A DNA stretch of 18,624 nucleotides from an uncultured Clostridium sp. (GCA_958449715.1 CAUDIU010000033.1:1-18624), one strand, 5' to 3'. Counted from the stretch's first letter, positions 1-9,323 are shown. The notes: a model not told the origin generated them from the sequence alone. Numbers and translations: made by a program.

Positions 1-2
1 GG

Positions 3-233
3 AAAGCTAATTATGATATGAAACTTATTCAGGCAATAGTAAAAAGCTTTTGGTACAACAAACTTGGAGCTGAAAGACGTTTGCCGCCAGAAGCCAGAAA
101 CGGCAATAATAAAAGATTACGCAAACTAAGATTTCTGCCACCAGAAATTATAGAAAGCATAATGAATGGAACCCAAGATCCGGAGTTGAATGTGAAAAAG
201 CTTATTGCAATGGCGGATAAATATGTTAATTAA
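3..233 (+). CDS. C-terminal end of a serine recombinase-like protein (partial, possibly decayed)
   Basis: The reading frame is open from base 3 of the window, so the true start lies outside it; the ATG at 18 is probably internal. The end reads KLRFLPPEIIESIMNGTQ followed by a short hydrophobic helix. This matches the typical tail of large serine recombinases, where a Leu-x-Pro-(D/E)-Ile-(V/I)-Glu-x-Ile-x-x-Gly-x-Gln block follows a helix-turn-helix. In those proteins about 20-30 residues of helix-turn-helix usually separate the 'LIQAIVKSF' type helix from this block. Here the linker is short and basic (about residues 22-38), so the helix-turn-helix may be partly deleted. No resolvase catalytic domain is visible. 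The function is inferred from the tail motif only. It could be the last trace of an integrative element at the edge of the defence island. Confidence 0.45.
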   Translation, partial: KANYDMKLIQAIVKSFWYNKLGAERRLPPEARNGNNKRLRKLRFLPPEIIESIMNGTQDPELNVKKLIAMADKYVN

Positions 234-294
234 TTATACATCATTTGTTTTTGTTATTATTTATTCTTAGATATGGTATTTTAGAAGTTGTAGG

Positions 295-322
295 AATATT
301 TTTGTGAATTACAAAAAATATT
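295..322. terminator. Strong AT-rich stem-loop between the recombinase end and zorD
   Basis: AATATTTTTGT (295-305) and ACAAAAAATATT (311-322) are complementary apart from one bulged base, around a 5-nt loop. It sits between two convergent genes, 61 nt after the recombinase stop, so a bidirectional terminator is the natural reading. There is no separate U-run after the stem and almost no G+C in it, so termination strength is uncertain. Confidence 0.35.
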
Positions 323-457
323 GTGATGCTTTATATAAAGGGAATTCTATTCTAAGAAATTTACAGTAGCAAATATTTATTTTTGTAAGTATGGACTAAG
401 CTTTGATTTTTTTATTAATATCCTATTTATCTAAATATTATTTTAAATTTGAACATT

Positions 458-476
458 TATTTTAAATAATAAAATA
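458..476. terminator. Small all-AT hairpin just downstream of zorD
   Basis: TATTTTA (458-464) and TAAAATA (470-476) form a perfect 7-bp stem with a 5-nt loop, 10 nt after the zorD stop codon. It may contribute to transcript ending or 3' protection for the Zorya operon. It contains no G or C and could be chance in such AT-rich DNA. Confidence 0.2.
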
Positions 477-486
477 TCTTTAATAT

Positions 487-3400
487 TTAGTAATTAAAAC
501 AAAATTCTTTTTCTATAAAATTTTCTAATTCATTCTGTGTTTTGAATTTATCAAAATATTTATAATTAAGATCTATTTTATTAATTTGTATATTAAGTAA
601 ATTTTGCTTAGTAATTAACTCAATTCCTTCCATTGAGGCTTCATTATGAGTACTATTATCAAAATTACTATTTGTAAAACATGTTAAAGTAAGCTTTCTA
701 TTGATTTTTTTATTTTCGAAAAAGATATTTTTTGCTGTTAATATATTATTAATTGCAGTATTATCTTGTAACCAATTATTTTGAGTATGTTTGCACTGAA
801 TTATTTTTATTTCATGTTTATTAAATGCAATTAAATCCATACCTATACAACAATTCTGGCAAAGGATAGTTTTGTACCCTAGTTGGTCATAATAACATGC
901 TGCATATGCTTCAAAATCTGAAGGTGATAAATTTTTTAAGTTAGTAATATTAACAAAATTTATTTCTGAGATACCATCAATATTATTATTTTTATATTTA
1001 TTAAGTAGTAATTCTGAGATATCTTGTTCATTAGGTTTTAAAAAGTTTGTAGATACTTCTATTTTATTAGATAATAATTCATGTAAGTTCTGGTCAAATG
1101 TTTTTTCTCCTGAAGAATCTTCTATTTCATCAATTAAATAATGAACAAATACTTCTTTTTCTTGTCCTATTCTATAAACACGATCAGTTGCTTGATTTTC
1201 TTTCGCTGGATTCCACCATCTACCATAATGAATTACATGATTTGCTCCTGTAATATTTAATCCAACTCCAGCAGCTAATGGGGATAATATAATGATATTA
1301 AACTTATTTTGCCCAAATTGAAACTTATCTATTCGACTTTGTCTTGATAGAGTCCCATTTGCTGTCCCATTTATTATATCTATATTAGGAATATTAAATT
1401 CATCTTCCAAAATACTTTTTAAATATGTTTGCATTTCATGTAAAAAACAAAATATTACAACCTTTTCATTCTTGTCTTTGATTTGATATAATAATTTGAT
1501 AAGTTTCTGTAACTTTGGACTTTCTTGAATTAAAATATCTTTTTTGTACACTTTTTGAGGATTTAGTAACCTAGGATGTTGAGAGTATTTATTCATATCC
1601 TGTAATACTTTTATTGCTTTTTTATAACTAAATTCTTGTTTTAATTTTCTATATTGAATTATTTGCTCATTATTTAATAAAGTTTTTAATATATTAATAT
1701 GTTTTTGAGGAATACAGTTCTTTAAAGTTAATTCTTTGGTTCTTCTTAAAATATAAGCGTATGGCTTGCTGTGATAAAATTTATTCTGTAATTTAATGTA
1801 ATCAGCTTCATTCATATTTTTTTCATTGAAATTTTTAACAAAATCTTTTTTTGAACCAAGTAAATCCGGTTGTAAAAAATTAAATATATTCCATAAATCA
1901 ATTAAACAGTTTTCAACAGGGGTTCCAGTTGCCGCAATTTTAAAATCGGCTTTTAAACTTTTTGTAATTCTTGATTTATATGATTTTTCTTCTTTAATTT
2001 CTTGTGCTTCATCCAATACAACAAGAGCCCAATCTATTTTACATAGGGAAAATTCATAGTTTACCAATGTATCATAATTAGTGATTATAATATCATTTTT
2101 TTCTAATTCTTCAACATCCAAATAAGATTTTGGATTACTATCTTTATCTGTTATCTGATAATATTCTTTTCCTTGAAATTCTTTATTTGGGTCTTTTAAA
2201 TATCTTTTTAAGGTTTTTCCATGTAAAATAAGTGGATCTTTTAGAGTGTTATTAAAAAATTTATAGTATTCTTTTGCCCAGTTTTCTAACAAAATGACAG
2301 GCGCTACTATTAATATAGGTTTATTATTTTTTTGATTATTTAAAATAATTGTTTTTAACCAAAATATAAATGTTAATATTTGAATCGTTTTCCCTAAACC
2401 CATATCATCAGCCAAAAGGACTCCTGTTCTGCCCAAATCTTTTAATCGATAAGAATTTTCAAGCCAAGCAATACCTTCTAATTGATGTTTTTTTAATTCT
2501 AATTTTCTAATTTCTTTATTATCAGTTAAAAATTCTTTTTTTAAGTTTGAAGGAAGTTCTATATTGAATTTATAACAATAAGACTTGTATAAATCTTCAC
2601 TTACCGTAATAATATTTTCATTTCCTTCCCCAATAATAAGATGAATTTCAAATGCTTTTATTAGTTTGGGTATATTAAATGAATTAACTGGTATGTTTTG
2701 ATTATTTATAGTTAATAGTGTTTTATTTTCTTTAAGTTGTTCTTTTATACTATCTATACAAATATCCTTTGGTGAAATTTCAATTAGTTCATCATCACTA
2801 TTTTGTAAAATAATTTTATTACCACTTTCTTCAGTTGAAGTATCTTGATTTGTTTTTAAATAAAAGTTTTTAAGAGTATCTAAATTACTTACAGATAAAG
2901 GAACATCTGTATTATTATAACTAAATATAACTTCTTTTGTTTTTACAGCATTTTTAAGTAATGATTTAAATTCTTTGGCTTCGTCTTTATTATTTATTTT
3001 TATAATAATATCTTCACCATTAAGATTAACTAAATTTAGTGATACTGGATATCCCCAATTAATATCACTCGTTTTATATTCAGAAATCACTTTATCATAA
3101 AGCCCAAATGCAATAACTCTTTCTGAGTAATTATTTAAATTAACAACATCTGGATATTTTAATATTGATAATGGGTTTTGTATAATTATATTTTTATCTT
3201 TATTTCGTCTTATTTTTTTAGGTAAATTTTTTATGATTTTTAAATTTTCTTTGATTTCTGGAGTTAATATTATTCTTGTTTTTGTGTTGTTATATTTGAT
3301 AGTGTAAAAGTCATCAACATCCAATAATGTGTTAAACTTATTTATAAAAAGTTTTTGTTCTTGTTCTGTTAAACCACATAAAGAAGTTATTATTTCTAGA

Positions 3401-4032
3401 TTTTTTTGTTCATCTTGTCTATAATCTAAATTCATTATAGCAGGTATTATAATTTTTTCATGCGCCAAAAAACTTGAAAAAACTATATTTGTAAATTCGC
3501 TTAAATTTTTTATTTTATAGATATCTTGCCAATTATTGTATTCTAAATTAGTAATATTTTTCTCTAAATTTATGTGTTTAATAGTTTCAAATAATTCATA
3601 TAAATATTTGTCTAACAAGTAAAATTCATTATCCCGTATTGCAAAGCATCCTAAAATTTGGATATTATTATTGTCCTCACCTAATATTTGATATTCAATG
3701 TTGAAATTGTTTTTTCCAATAAGCCCTCTATCTTTTAATTTAATTATTAAATTGATTTTATTTTTTAATGCTAAATTAATTTTATCTTCTTCTGCAAAGT
3801 TAATTAATTGAGAACTTTTAATTAATAATTCTCCATTTTCAATTTTTGCATTTCCAATATCAATTAAAGTTTGTATTGTAGTTAAAAAAGAATAAACTTG
3901 AGGATTAACTATATATTTTTTTATATCACTTAATAAATCATTTAAATTTTTATCTGGAATTATTGATATAATTTTATTAAATTTTTCATTTATATCTATT
4001 TCAAAATGATTTTTAATTAATACAAATTTCAT
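487..4032 (-). CDS. zorD: ZorD: SNF2-family translocase/helicase with C-terminal Mrr-like nuclease (Zorya type I effector)
   Basis: The 1181-residue protein has an N-terminal region of about 500 residues that I do not recognise. An SNF2/Swi2 ATPase core follows: LKKHQLEGIAWL (513-524), Walker A DDMGLGKT (542-549), Walker B DEAQ (674-677), ATGTPVEN (701-708), and helicase motif VI QATDRVYRIGQ (947-957). From about 1035 comes an Mrr-type PD-(D/E)XK nuclease: LSPSDFEAY, then the catalytic Asp in GMDLIA (Asp1066) and QCK (Gln1079, Lys1081). SNF2 plus Mrr is the defining layout of type I ZorD, the DNA-degrading effector recruited when ZorAB is triggered. All key residues are present, so it should be active. 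The start ATG directly abuts the zorC stop and has an AGGGAG Shine-Dalgarno inside the end of zorC, which implies coupled translation. Size is in the range of known ZorD proteins. Confidence 0.93.
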   Translation of the reverse strand: MKFVLIKNHFEIDINEKFNKIISIIPDKNLNDLLSDIKKYIVNPQVYSFLTTIQTLIDIGNAKIENGELLIKSSQLINFAEEDKINLALKNKINLIIKLKDRGLIGKNNFNIEYQILGEDNNNIQILGCFAIRDNEFYLLDKYLYELFETIKHINLEKNITNLEYNNWQDIYKIKNLSEFTNIVFSSFLAHEKIIIPAIMNLDYRQDEQKNLEIITSLCGLTEQEQKLFINKFNTLLDVDDFYTIKYNNTKTRIILTPEIKENLKIIKNLPKKIRRNKDKNIIIQNPLSILKYPDVVNLNNYSERVIAFGLYDKVISEYKTSDINWGYPVSLNLVNLNGEDIIIKINNKDEAKEFKSLLKNAVKTKEVIFSYNNTDVPLSVSNLDTLKNFYLKTNQDTSTEESGNKIILQNSDDELIEISPKDICIDSIKEQLKENKTLLTINNQNIPVNSFNIPKLIKAFEIHLIIGEGNENIITVSEDLYKSYCYKFNIELPSNLKKEFLTDNKEIRKLELKKHQLEGIAWLENSYRLKDLGRTGVLLADDMGLGKTIQILTFIFWLKTIILNNQKNNKPILIVAPVILLENWAKEYYKFFNNTLKDPLILHGKTLKRYLKDPNKEFQGKEYYQITDKDSNPKSYLDVEELEKNDIIITNYDTLVNYEFSLCKIDWALVVLDEAQEIKEEKSYKSRITKSLKADFKIAATGTPVENCLIDLWNIFNFLQPDLLGSKKDFVKNFNEKNMNEADYIKLQNKFYHSKPYAYILRRTKELTLKNCIPQKHINILKTLLNNEQIIQYRKLKQEFSYKKAIKVLQDMNKYSQHPRLLNPQKVYKKDILIQESPKLQKLIKLLYQIKDKNEKVVIFCFLHEMQTYLKSILEDEFNIPNIDIINGTANGTLSRQSRIDKFQFGQNKFNIIILSPLAAGVGLNITGANHVIHYGRWWNPAKENQATDRVYRIGQEKEVFVHYLIDEIEDSSGEKTFDQNLHELLSNKIEVSTNFLKPNEQDISELLLNKYKNNNIDGISEINFVNITNLKNLSPSDFEAYAACYYDQLGYKTILCQNCCIGMDLIAFNKHEIKIIQCKHTQNNWLQDNTAINNILTAKNIFFENKKINRKLTLTCFTNSNFDNSTHNEASMEGIELITKQNLLNIQINKIDLNYKYFDKFKTQNELENFIEKEFCFNY

Positions 4033-5529
4033 TTAATTTCTCCCTGGATAAATTGCTAATTTGCCTAAATAGGATTTGACTAAATTTTGCCAATTTTTTC
4101 GATGTATTATTTTTACAGCTTTTTCATTATCTAAATTTGAATCATTTGGAGATGTGATAATTTTTGCTTTTGTTATCTTAAAATTATTTACACTATTATA
4201 TTTTAATTTATTCATATTCAAATTAATTTTATTTGGGTTTTGGTCAATATAATTTTTATCGTATAAATATAAGGCATTGTTTTCTTCTGAAAATTCCACA
4301 ATATAGGCATTTCTAAATGCTAGTACAAAACAAGAAGTATTATCACTAGACGAACTAAATTTCGCAAATATTCTTCCATCTTTTTCTGCGTCCTTTGCAT
4401 ATTGTAAGGTAGATGTAGATTTAGATAAAATTACCTTTGAATATAGTAGATCTTCACTATTAATATATTGCCTCCAAAAATTTTGTCTAGCCTGGGTATC
4501 AACATTCTCAATAAACATTAATTTAAAGAAAAACTCAAGATCATCTTTCGCAAGCCAAGATATAAAAATCTTTAATGATTTTTTATTGACACCAGCCCAA
4601 TTAAATTCTTTTAATCTAGGATCTCCATAATTTTCATTATTTAAAAGTTCAAATTTTAGTTTATTTTTAATATTTAAATTTATTTCATTTTCTTCAGAAT
4701 ATAACTCTATAATTTTAGATACAATTTCGTCCATTTGTTCTTTAGGAATAGGAAGTTTCAAAACTTCTAATATTAAAATATTAAAATAAAAATCATTTTT
4801 TATATTTTCATAACATATAATTCCAATATTTTTAATTATTTCATTATACAAATCTGTATCATAATAAATTATTCGGAATCTTTCACTCATAATATTTTTA
4901 ATGAGTAAATTAGTATTTCCCTTGATATATAAACAATTATCAGCAATTTCATAGGGTAAATTCTCATCAAATAAAGAGCATAATTCAACTATATTTTGTA
5001 ACCCTTTTGGAAACTTTTTCTCTTGTTTTTGATATTTTTCACAAAGCGTTTTATAAAAAATTAAAAATACCTGATCATCTTTTAACAAAAAATAATGTTT
5101 GAAATACATAATTGTTATTCTGGACAATGTTAAAGATCTAATTCTATCTATTTCTAATAAATAGCGAAAAAAATAGTTTCTAATATCTGCTAGAGTTTCT
5201 GCAATATATAATTTGTCATATAGCGTTAAATAACGAATATCTTTTAATGTTAAATTCGGGGAAGTACCTATTAATTCCATATGATTTTTTAAATTTTCAA
5301 TAAGTTTTTGACAAAATTCTTCTATATCAATTGGCTTTTTTAATACACCTATTTCATCATAAGTTTTAGCTTTTTTAATTCTTTCGATAGTTTTATCAGA
5401 ATATTCAAAATCTGAAAGATGGCTCAAGTAGTATTCAATGGGAGAAGACAATATATATTTTGTTTTTTCCCCTATTGCAAATTTTATATTTTTTATTTTT
5501 TCCAGTGCTTTATTTATATTATCAATCAT
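4033..5529 (-). CDS. zorC: ZorC: EH-signature protein of the Zorya type I system
   Basis: This 498-residue protein has no membrane segment. The C-terminal half carries the EH-signature pattern: GDPR (302-305), a Trp at 311 in NWAGV, then WLAKDDLEFFF (325-335), an aromatic FWRQY (351-355), and a late His-x-x-x-Trp (HRKNW, 477-481). That domain name comes from exactly this protein family. The N-terminal 300 residues are helical and Lys/Ile-rich without a recognised fold. In the published model ZorC is a soluble DNA-binding partner that works with ZorD downstream of the ZorAB motor. The start overlaps the end of zorB by 8 bp and has no clear Shine-Dalgarno, so it is probably translated by coupling. 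Without the neighbours the assignment would be weaker; with zorA, zorB and zorD in order it is secure. Confidence 0.9.
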   Translation of the reverse strand: MIDNINKALEKIKNIKFAIGEKTKYILSSPIEYYLSHLSDFEYSDKTIERIKKAKTYDEIGVLKKPIDIEEFCQKLIENLKNHMELIGTSPNLTLKDIRYLTLYDKLYIAETLADIRNYFFRYLLEIDRIRSLTLSRITIMYFKHYFLLKDDQVFLIFYKTLCEKYQKQEKKFPKGLQNIVELCSLFDENLPYEIADNCLYIKGNTNLLIKNIMSERFRIIYYDTDLYNEIIKNIGIICYENIKNDFYFNILILEVLKLPIPKEQMDEIVSKIIELYSEENEINLNIKNKLKFELLNNENYGDPRLKEFNWAGVNKKSLKIFISWLAKDDLEFFFKLMFIENVDTQARQNFWRQYINSEDLLYSKVILSKSTSTLQYAKDAEKDGRIFAKFSSSSDNTSCFVLAFRNAYIVEFSEENNALYLYDKNYIDQNPNKINLNMNKLKYNSVNNFKITKAKIITSPNDSNLDNEKAVKIIHRKNWQNLVKSYLGKLAIYPGRN

Positions 5530-6235
5530 TTTTATTCATTTTTTTTAATTTGATTTCATCATTTGATTTGATTTTAATTTTTATTTCAACTCTTCTTGAT
5601 TTTGCTTTATCTACATTGTTAAGATTTTTATCACAATCATTTGTGTTCTTTTTGCATTTTAAATATTTAGGAATATCACCTTTTCCATTTATTGATGTTT
5701 TATCAATAAAAAATTCTTTTAGAGCTTTTTGATTATTTAAACTATGTAATCTTGTATAATTAAAAACTGCAAGAGCTCTGTCTTGACTTAATTCAACATT
5801 AGTATAATTTATATTTTTTCCTATATATTGATCGTTATCAGTATAGCCCTCAATTTTAATTGTATCAATATTATTTTCATATTTTTCATTGTTTAAAATA
5901 TTTAATATTTGAGGCATCAATTTATCAAGAAATGCTTTATCATTATTATTAAGATTATATGATCCTCTTTCAAATTTTAATGTATTTTCACTCTCTCCTA
6001 ATATTATTCTTATAGATAGAGGATCTTCTGGTACATCTTCAATATCTAAATCTTTGTCAAAATTTTCTTTTAAAATATTACTTAATTCTTCTTTTAGGAC
6101 ATTTTTTTTTGTATTTAATTCATCAGTTTGATTATTTAATTTAAGCATTGTTGAAGCCAATAACAACATAAATATTAATACTAGTGATATCATTAAATCT
6201 GTCATTGATGTAAGAAAATCGTTTTTATTTGTCAT
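5522..6235 (-). CDS. zorB: ZorB: MotB-like stator subunit with OmpA-type peptidoglycan-binding domain
   Basis: This 237-residue protein has a short cytoplasmic N-terminus and one membrane helix (about 12-30). Asp13 lies in SMTDLM at the start of that helix, where MotB and ZorB keep the ion-carrying aspartate. A charged linker leads to an OmpA/MotB domain (about 70-222) with IEGYTDNDQ (128-136), NVELSQDRALAVF (146-158) and the closing SRRVEIKI (213-220). The last two blocks are the usual peptidoglycan-contact motifs. Two cysteines (Cys194, Cys201) lie close together on the periplasmic side and could form a disulfide. It starts 2 bp after the zorA stop, with an AGGGA Shine-Dalgarno. It should partner ZorA (5:2 in the known complex) and tie it to the cell wall. 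Confidence 0.93.
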   Translation of the reverse strand: MTNKNDFLTSMTDLMISLVLIFMLLLASTMLKLNNQTDELNTKKNVLKEELSNILKENFDKDLDIEDVPEDPLSIRIILGESENTLKFERGSYNLNNNDKAFLDKLMPQILNILNNEKYENNIDTIKIEGYTDNDQYIGKNINYTNVELSQDRALAVFNYTRLHSLNNQKALKEFFIDKTSINGKGDIPKYLKCKKNTNDCDKNLNNVDKAKSRRVEIKIKIKSNDEIKLKKMNKND

Positions 6236-6237
6236 GT

Positions 6238-8346
6238 TTATTTCCCTATTCTATCTAAGTTGTCACTTAGTTCTTCAACAAGTTCAGTTTGTGTTTCAAT
6301 TGCAGATTTGAGAGTTCCTAAAGCAGAAGAGGCACCTTTTGCAAATTCACTAAACATATTTTTTTGAAAGTCAACCGATTTATCAGCAAAATCATTCATA
6401 TTTTGAGCAAGATTTGCACTTAAGCCTTCAATAGTATTTTTCATTACCAACATTGAATTATAATTTTCTTTTAATAAGGTTATATTTGATTTAATTGTAT
6501 TATTAATATCGGTATTTATCTGATTTGCAGTATATAAGCTATTAGTCAAATTATTTGCAGTATCTTTTGAAATACTTATTACATTAGATACTTGAGAACT
6601 TGCATTTGATAGTGAAACTGCAGAATTGTTGATTTTTTCTGATGCACCTGTAAGTTGACTAACAAAATTAGAATTCTTATTAATTATATTTTCTTGTAAT
6701 ACAAGTGCTTTTTGGATGTTTTCAGTTAATTCCTTATAATTACTTCTAATCCCAGTCTCATAACTGTGTAATTCTGTAGTGTATTTAGTCAAAACATTCA
6801 ACATTTCTGACATTTGAGTATTTTGCATTGTTATACCTGTTTGAATACTAGTATTCACTTCAGATACTTTACTTATTGTTTCATTAATAGTATTTTTTAC
6901 AGCTTCATTTTGTTGATGGTTAGAGCTTGTAATCTGATTTTGCATATTTACCATAAAAGATTCAAATGTATCTTTTAATGAAGATAAATATGTACTTGAT
7001 TCTTGCAAACTTTTTTGTAAATTTCCAATAGTATCATCAGAATTTCCAACAATTGCTTCTGTAAAATTGTCTTGCATGTTTGAAAAAATATTTTTCAATT
7101 CATTAACTAAGTTTTCAACTAATGATGCTGATGATTCTTGTTTAATATTTTTTAAATCTGCAATAACTTCATTTAGTTTATTTAAAGAATTTGTTATTGA
7201 ATTAGATAAATTTGATCTAAGTTCTTCTAAAGTCGAAATTAATTGATTTTGCATTATCTCTAGTTTACCAAAAGTTTCATTTTTTACTTCGTCTAGTTTA
7301 TCTAATGATATACTAATCGCATCTATTAAATCAGGTTTAGCATTTGAAATACTTTCAGATATTGCATTTTTGATTGCATCTGAAAAATCCATGTCAGTGA
7401 GAAAACTCTTCAAAGATCCTGTTTGATCTTCTATTTCTTTATATATGTCATTTAATTTATTATCTGTCACAATTTGAATAGTATCTAATTTTTTAAGAAG
7501 ATTATCAAATAATTCTAAATTACGTTTATTTAATTGTGTCTGTAAATAAATACGTTTGTCTATATTAGCAAGATAGTTTTCAATAGTTTGTTTGGGAAGA
7601 ATTTTATTTAATTTATTTTGGATTTTGATCAATTTACTTTCTAATCCAGAAAACAATGTATTTTTTATTATTGTATAAATAATTGCAGTTATAATACCCG
7701 CAAGAGAACTGTAAAATTTTACAGACAACCCACTAATTAAATGTTCAATACTTGTTTGTATTTTCTCAGGATTTGCCTCAAAATTCATTAAAGCAAAAGT
7801 AATTGCAATAAAAGTTCCGGCAAGCCCAAGTCCTGTAAGAATACCTGGAACTGTTTCTAGTGCATTCATATCAGTCTGTTGATATATAATACTTTCTTTA
7901 TTTATATATACCTCTACTTGGGCAGTGTTTTTAATGCTAACAATTTCTTTTGCTGAATTTTTTTCTATAAGTAATGTCTCACAAAATTCATTCCAAATAT
8001 CGCATATATGTGGAATTTTATTTATTTTCTTTTTCAAATCATCATATTTATCAATTAAATCTTTTGTTGAATTTATATTATTCAATGCATTTTCAAAATC
8101 TATCATTTGAGATTTAACACTTGTATATGATTTTAATATTTTATAGTAATAAAAATAAAAAAATACTAAGATAATTGCAAATATAATTGATAAAATTATC
8201 CCATCAATATTTTCTGAAATTTGTATATTTTGACTTTTATTAAAAGCATGAAAAATAGCTAATAATGATAATGTAAATGTACTTATTGTTACAACACAAA
8301 ATACTTTTACCGAATTAAATTGCTTTAGTTTCTCTAAAAAAGACAT
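6238..8346 (-). CDS. zorA: ZorA: MotA/ExbB-like channel subunit with long coiled-coil tail
   Basis: The protein has 702 residues. Membrane helices are visible at about 14-36, 50-69, 165-187 (ETVPGILTGLGLAGTFIAIT) and 205-228. The last two form the MotA/TolQ/ExbB core, with the Gly/Thr-rich pore-side pattern of stator proteins. From about 235 to the end there is no membrane segment, only a Ser/Asn/Ile/Leu heptad-like helix of about 465 residues. This matches the long intracellular ZorA tail that is needed to pass the signal from the envelope to ZorC/ZorD. The start is firm: AAGGAG (8352-8357) lies 5 nt before the ATG. It is the first gene of the zorABCD operon. A chemoreceptor-like protein was considered because of the tail, but the MotA-type helices and the zorB neighbour decide it. 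Confidence 0.93.
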   Translation of the reverse strand: MSFLEKLKQFNSVKVFCVVTISTFTLSLLAIFHAFNKSQNIQISENIDGIILSIIFAIILVFFYFYYYKILKSYTSVKSQMIDFENALNNINSTKDLIDKYDDLKKKINKIPHICDIWNEFCETLLIEKNSAKEIVSIKNTAQVEVYINKESIIYQQTDMNALETVPGILTGLGLAGTFIAITFALMNFEANPEKIQTSIEHLISGLSVKFYSSLAGIITAIIYTIIKNTLFSGLESKLIKIQNKLNKILPKQTIENYLANIDKRIYLQTQLNKRNLELFDNLLKKLDTIQIVTDNKLNDIYKEIEDQTGSLKSFLTDMDFSDAIKNAISESISNAKPDLIDAISISLDKLDEVKNETFGKLEIMQNQLISTLEELRSNLSNSITNSLNKLNEVIADLKNIKQESSASLVENLVNELKNIFSNMQDNFTEAIVGNSDDTIGNLQKSLQESSTYLSSLKDTFESFMVNMQNQITSSNHQQNEAVKNTINETISKVSEVNTSIQTGITMQNTQMSEMLNVLTKYTTELHSYETGIRSNYKELTENIQKALVLQENIINKNSNFVSQLTGASEKINNSAVSLSNASSQVSNVISISKDTANNLTNSLYTANQINTDINNTIKSNITLLKENYNSMLVMKNTIEGLSANLAQNMNDFADKSVDFQKNMFSEFAKGASSALGTLKSAIETQTELVEELSDNLDRIGK

Positions 8347-8362
8347 TATTGCTCCTTTATAA

Positions 8363-8405
8363 TATGTGTATATTTACTCTAACATATATTTCTATGTGTT
8401 ATCAA
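8363..8405 (-). promoter_or_regulatory. Repeat-rich zorA leader, candidate control region
   Basis: Only 82 bp separate the TPR gene from zorA. This gap holds two direct copies of TATGTGT (8363-8369 and 8393-8399), 30 bp apart, plus an imperfect palindrome AACATATA-tttc-TATGTGTT (8381-8400). A minus-strand TTGATA (8400-8405) could be a -35 box, but the hexamer at 17-bp spacing (TTAGAG) is a poor -10. The repeats look like regulator sites for the Zorya operon. The promoter itself is not convincing, so read-through from the AAA+/TPR genes upstream is also possible. Confidence 0.3.
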
Positions 8406-8428
8406 ATTATTAAAAAATCTTATTTTAT

Positions 8429-9319
8429 TTATTCAATATTATATTTTTGATTGAAATTTTTAATAAATAAATTTGAAATAAAATATATAATTAAACTTGG
8501 GATAGTTATGATTACGAAAATTATAAAATAGTTTAAATCATTGAATATAAAAATTGAATATAATAGTGCTAAAATAAGTAAATTTCGGTATGATATTCCA
8601 TATTCAAATTCATCTTTATAGAATTTACATATTGCAAACAATTTATTTTGTTTTTGAACACAAGTTTGATAATTTTCTATTACGGTTTTATCATTTGGGT
8701 TGATTTGTAAAGAGCGTTTGAATAATTCGAGAGCTGTTTTATTACCTTTCTTAATTTTATTGTCATAGAAATAAACTCCAAAATTATTTAACGTAACAGA
8801 ATCGTTTGGGTTAATACGTAATGCTTTTAGGAACTCTTGTTCGGCAAGTTTTATTTGATTTGTTTCAGAATAAATATCTCCTAATTCTTTATGAAAAGTA
8901 TCAGAGTTTGGATAAATTGATAATGCATATTTTGCTAACTCTTCAGCTCGTTTATATTCTTTTAAGTATTTTAATGCTGAAACTCTGACAAATAATGCGG
9001 TATATTGTTTTGGATTGATAGCTAAAGTATCATCGGAAATATTAAGAGCTGATGTATATTCTTTTTTTAATAATAAAATGTTTGAATATAGAGCTAAATT
9101 ATATTCATCTTCTGGAGAGTATTTAAGAGCAAGTTTGATATATTTCTCGGCCTCGTCGTATTGATCTAAATTGAAATAAGATTTTGAAATTATGTAATAA
9201 GCGAATTCATCATTTGGATTATGCATTAATATTTCTTCTGCTAATTTAATCGCAAGTTGATTTTTTTGTAAAGAAAGGGCAGCTTTTGCCCTTTCGTATA
9301 TTACGTTAATGTCTTGCAT
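8429..9319 (-). CDS. TPR-repeat protein with two C-terminal membrane helices
   Basis: The 296-residue protein holds about six tetratricopeptide repeats over residues 5-225. They are recognisable from the spaced Ala-Leu-x-x-Asn/Tyr-Pro-Asn-Asp/Ser-x-x-Ala/Tyr pattern (for example HNPNDEFAYYI, INPKQYTALF, INPNDSVTLNNFGVYFYD, INPNDKTVIENY). Two hydrophobic helices follow (about 245-262 and 264-286), so the TPR domain probably faces the cytoplasm as a tail-anchored scaffold. No enzyme motif is visible. It starts 4 nt after the AAA+ ATPase stop, with an AAGGAT Shine-Dalgarno, so the two form one transcription unit. TPR proteins beside Msp1/Cdc48-like ATPases usually act as adaptors; that role is inferred here. 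It lies directly upstream of zorA on the same strand. Its own frame is intact although its partner gene is interrupted. Confidence 0.8.
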   Translation of the reverse strand: MQDINVIYERAKAALSLQKNQLAIKLAEEILMHNPNDEFAYYIISKSYFNLDQYDEAEKYIKLALKYSPEDEYNLALYSNILLLKKEYTSALNISDDTLAINPKQYTALFVRVSALKYLKEYKRAEELAKYALSIYPNSDTFHKELGDIYSETNQIKLAEQEFLKALRINPNDSVTLNNFGVYFYDNKIKKGNKTALELFKRSLQINPNDKTVIENYQTCVQKQNKLFAICKFYKDEFEYGISYRNLLILALLYSIFIFNDLNYFIIFVIITIPSLIIYFISNLFIKNFNQKYNIE

Positions 9320-9323
9320 AAAA

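Noticed and set aside
1826..2059. Plus-strand frames inside zorD, zorC, zorA, hipA and the helicase gene
   Set aside because: They are antisense shadows of long, motif-bearing genes and lack start signals or domains.
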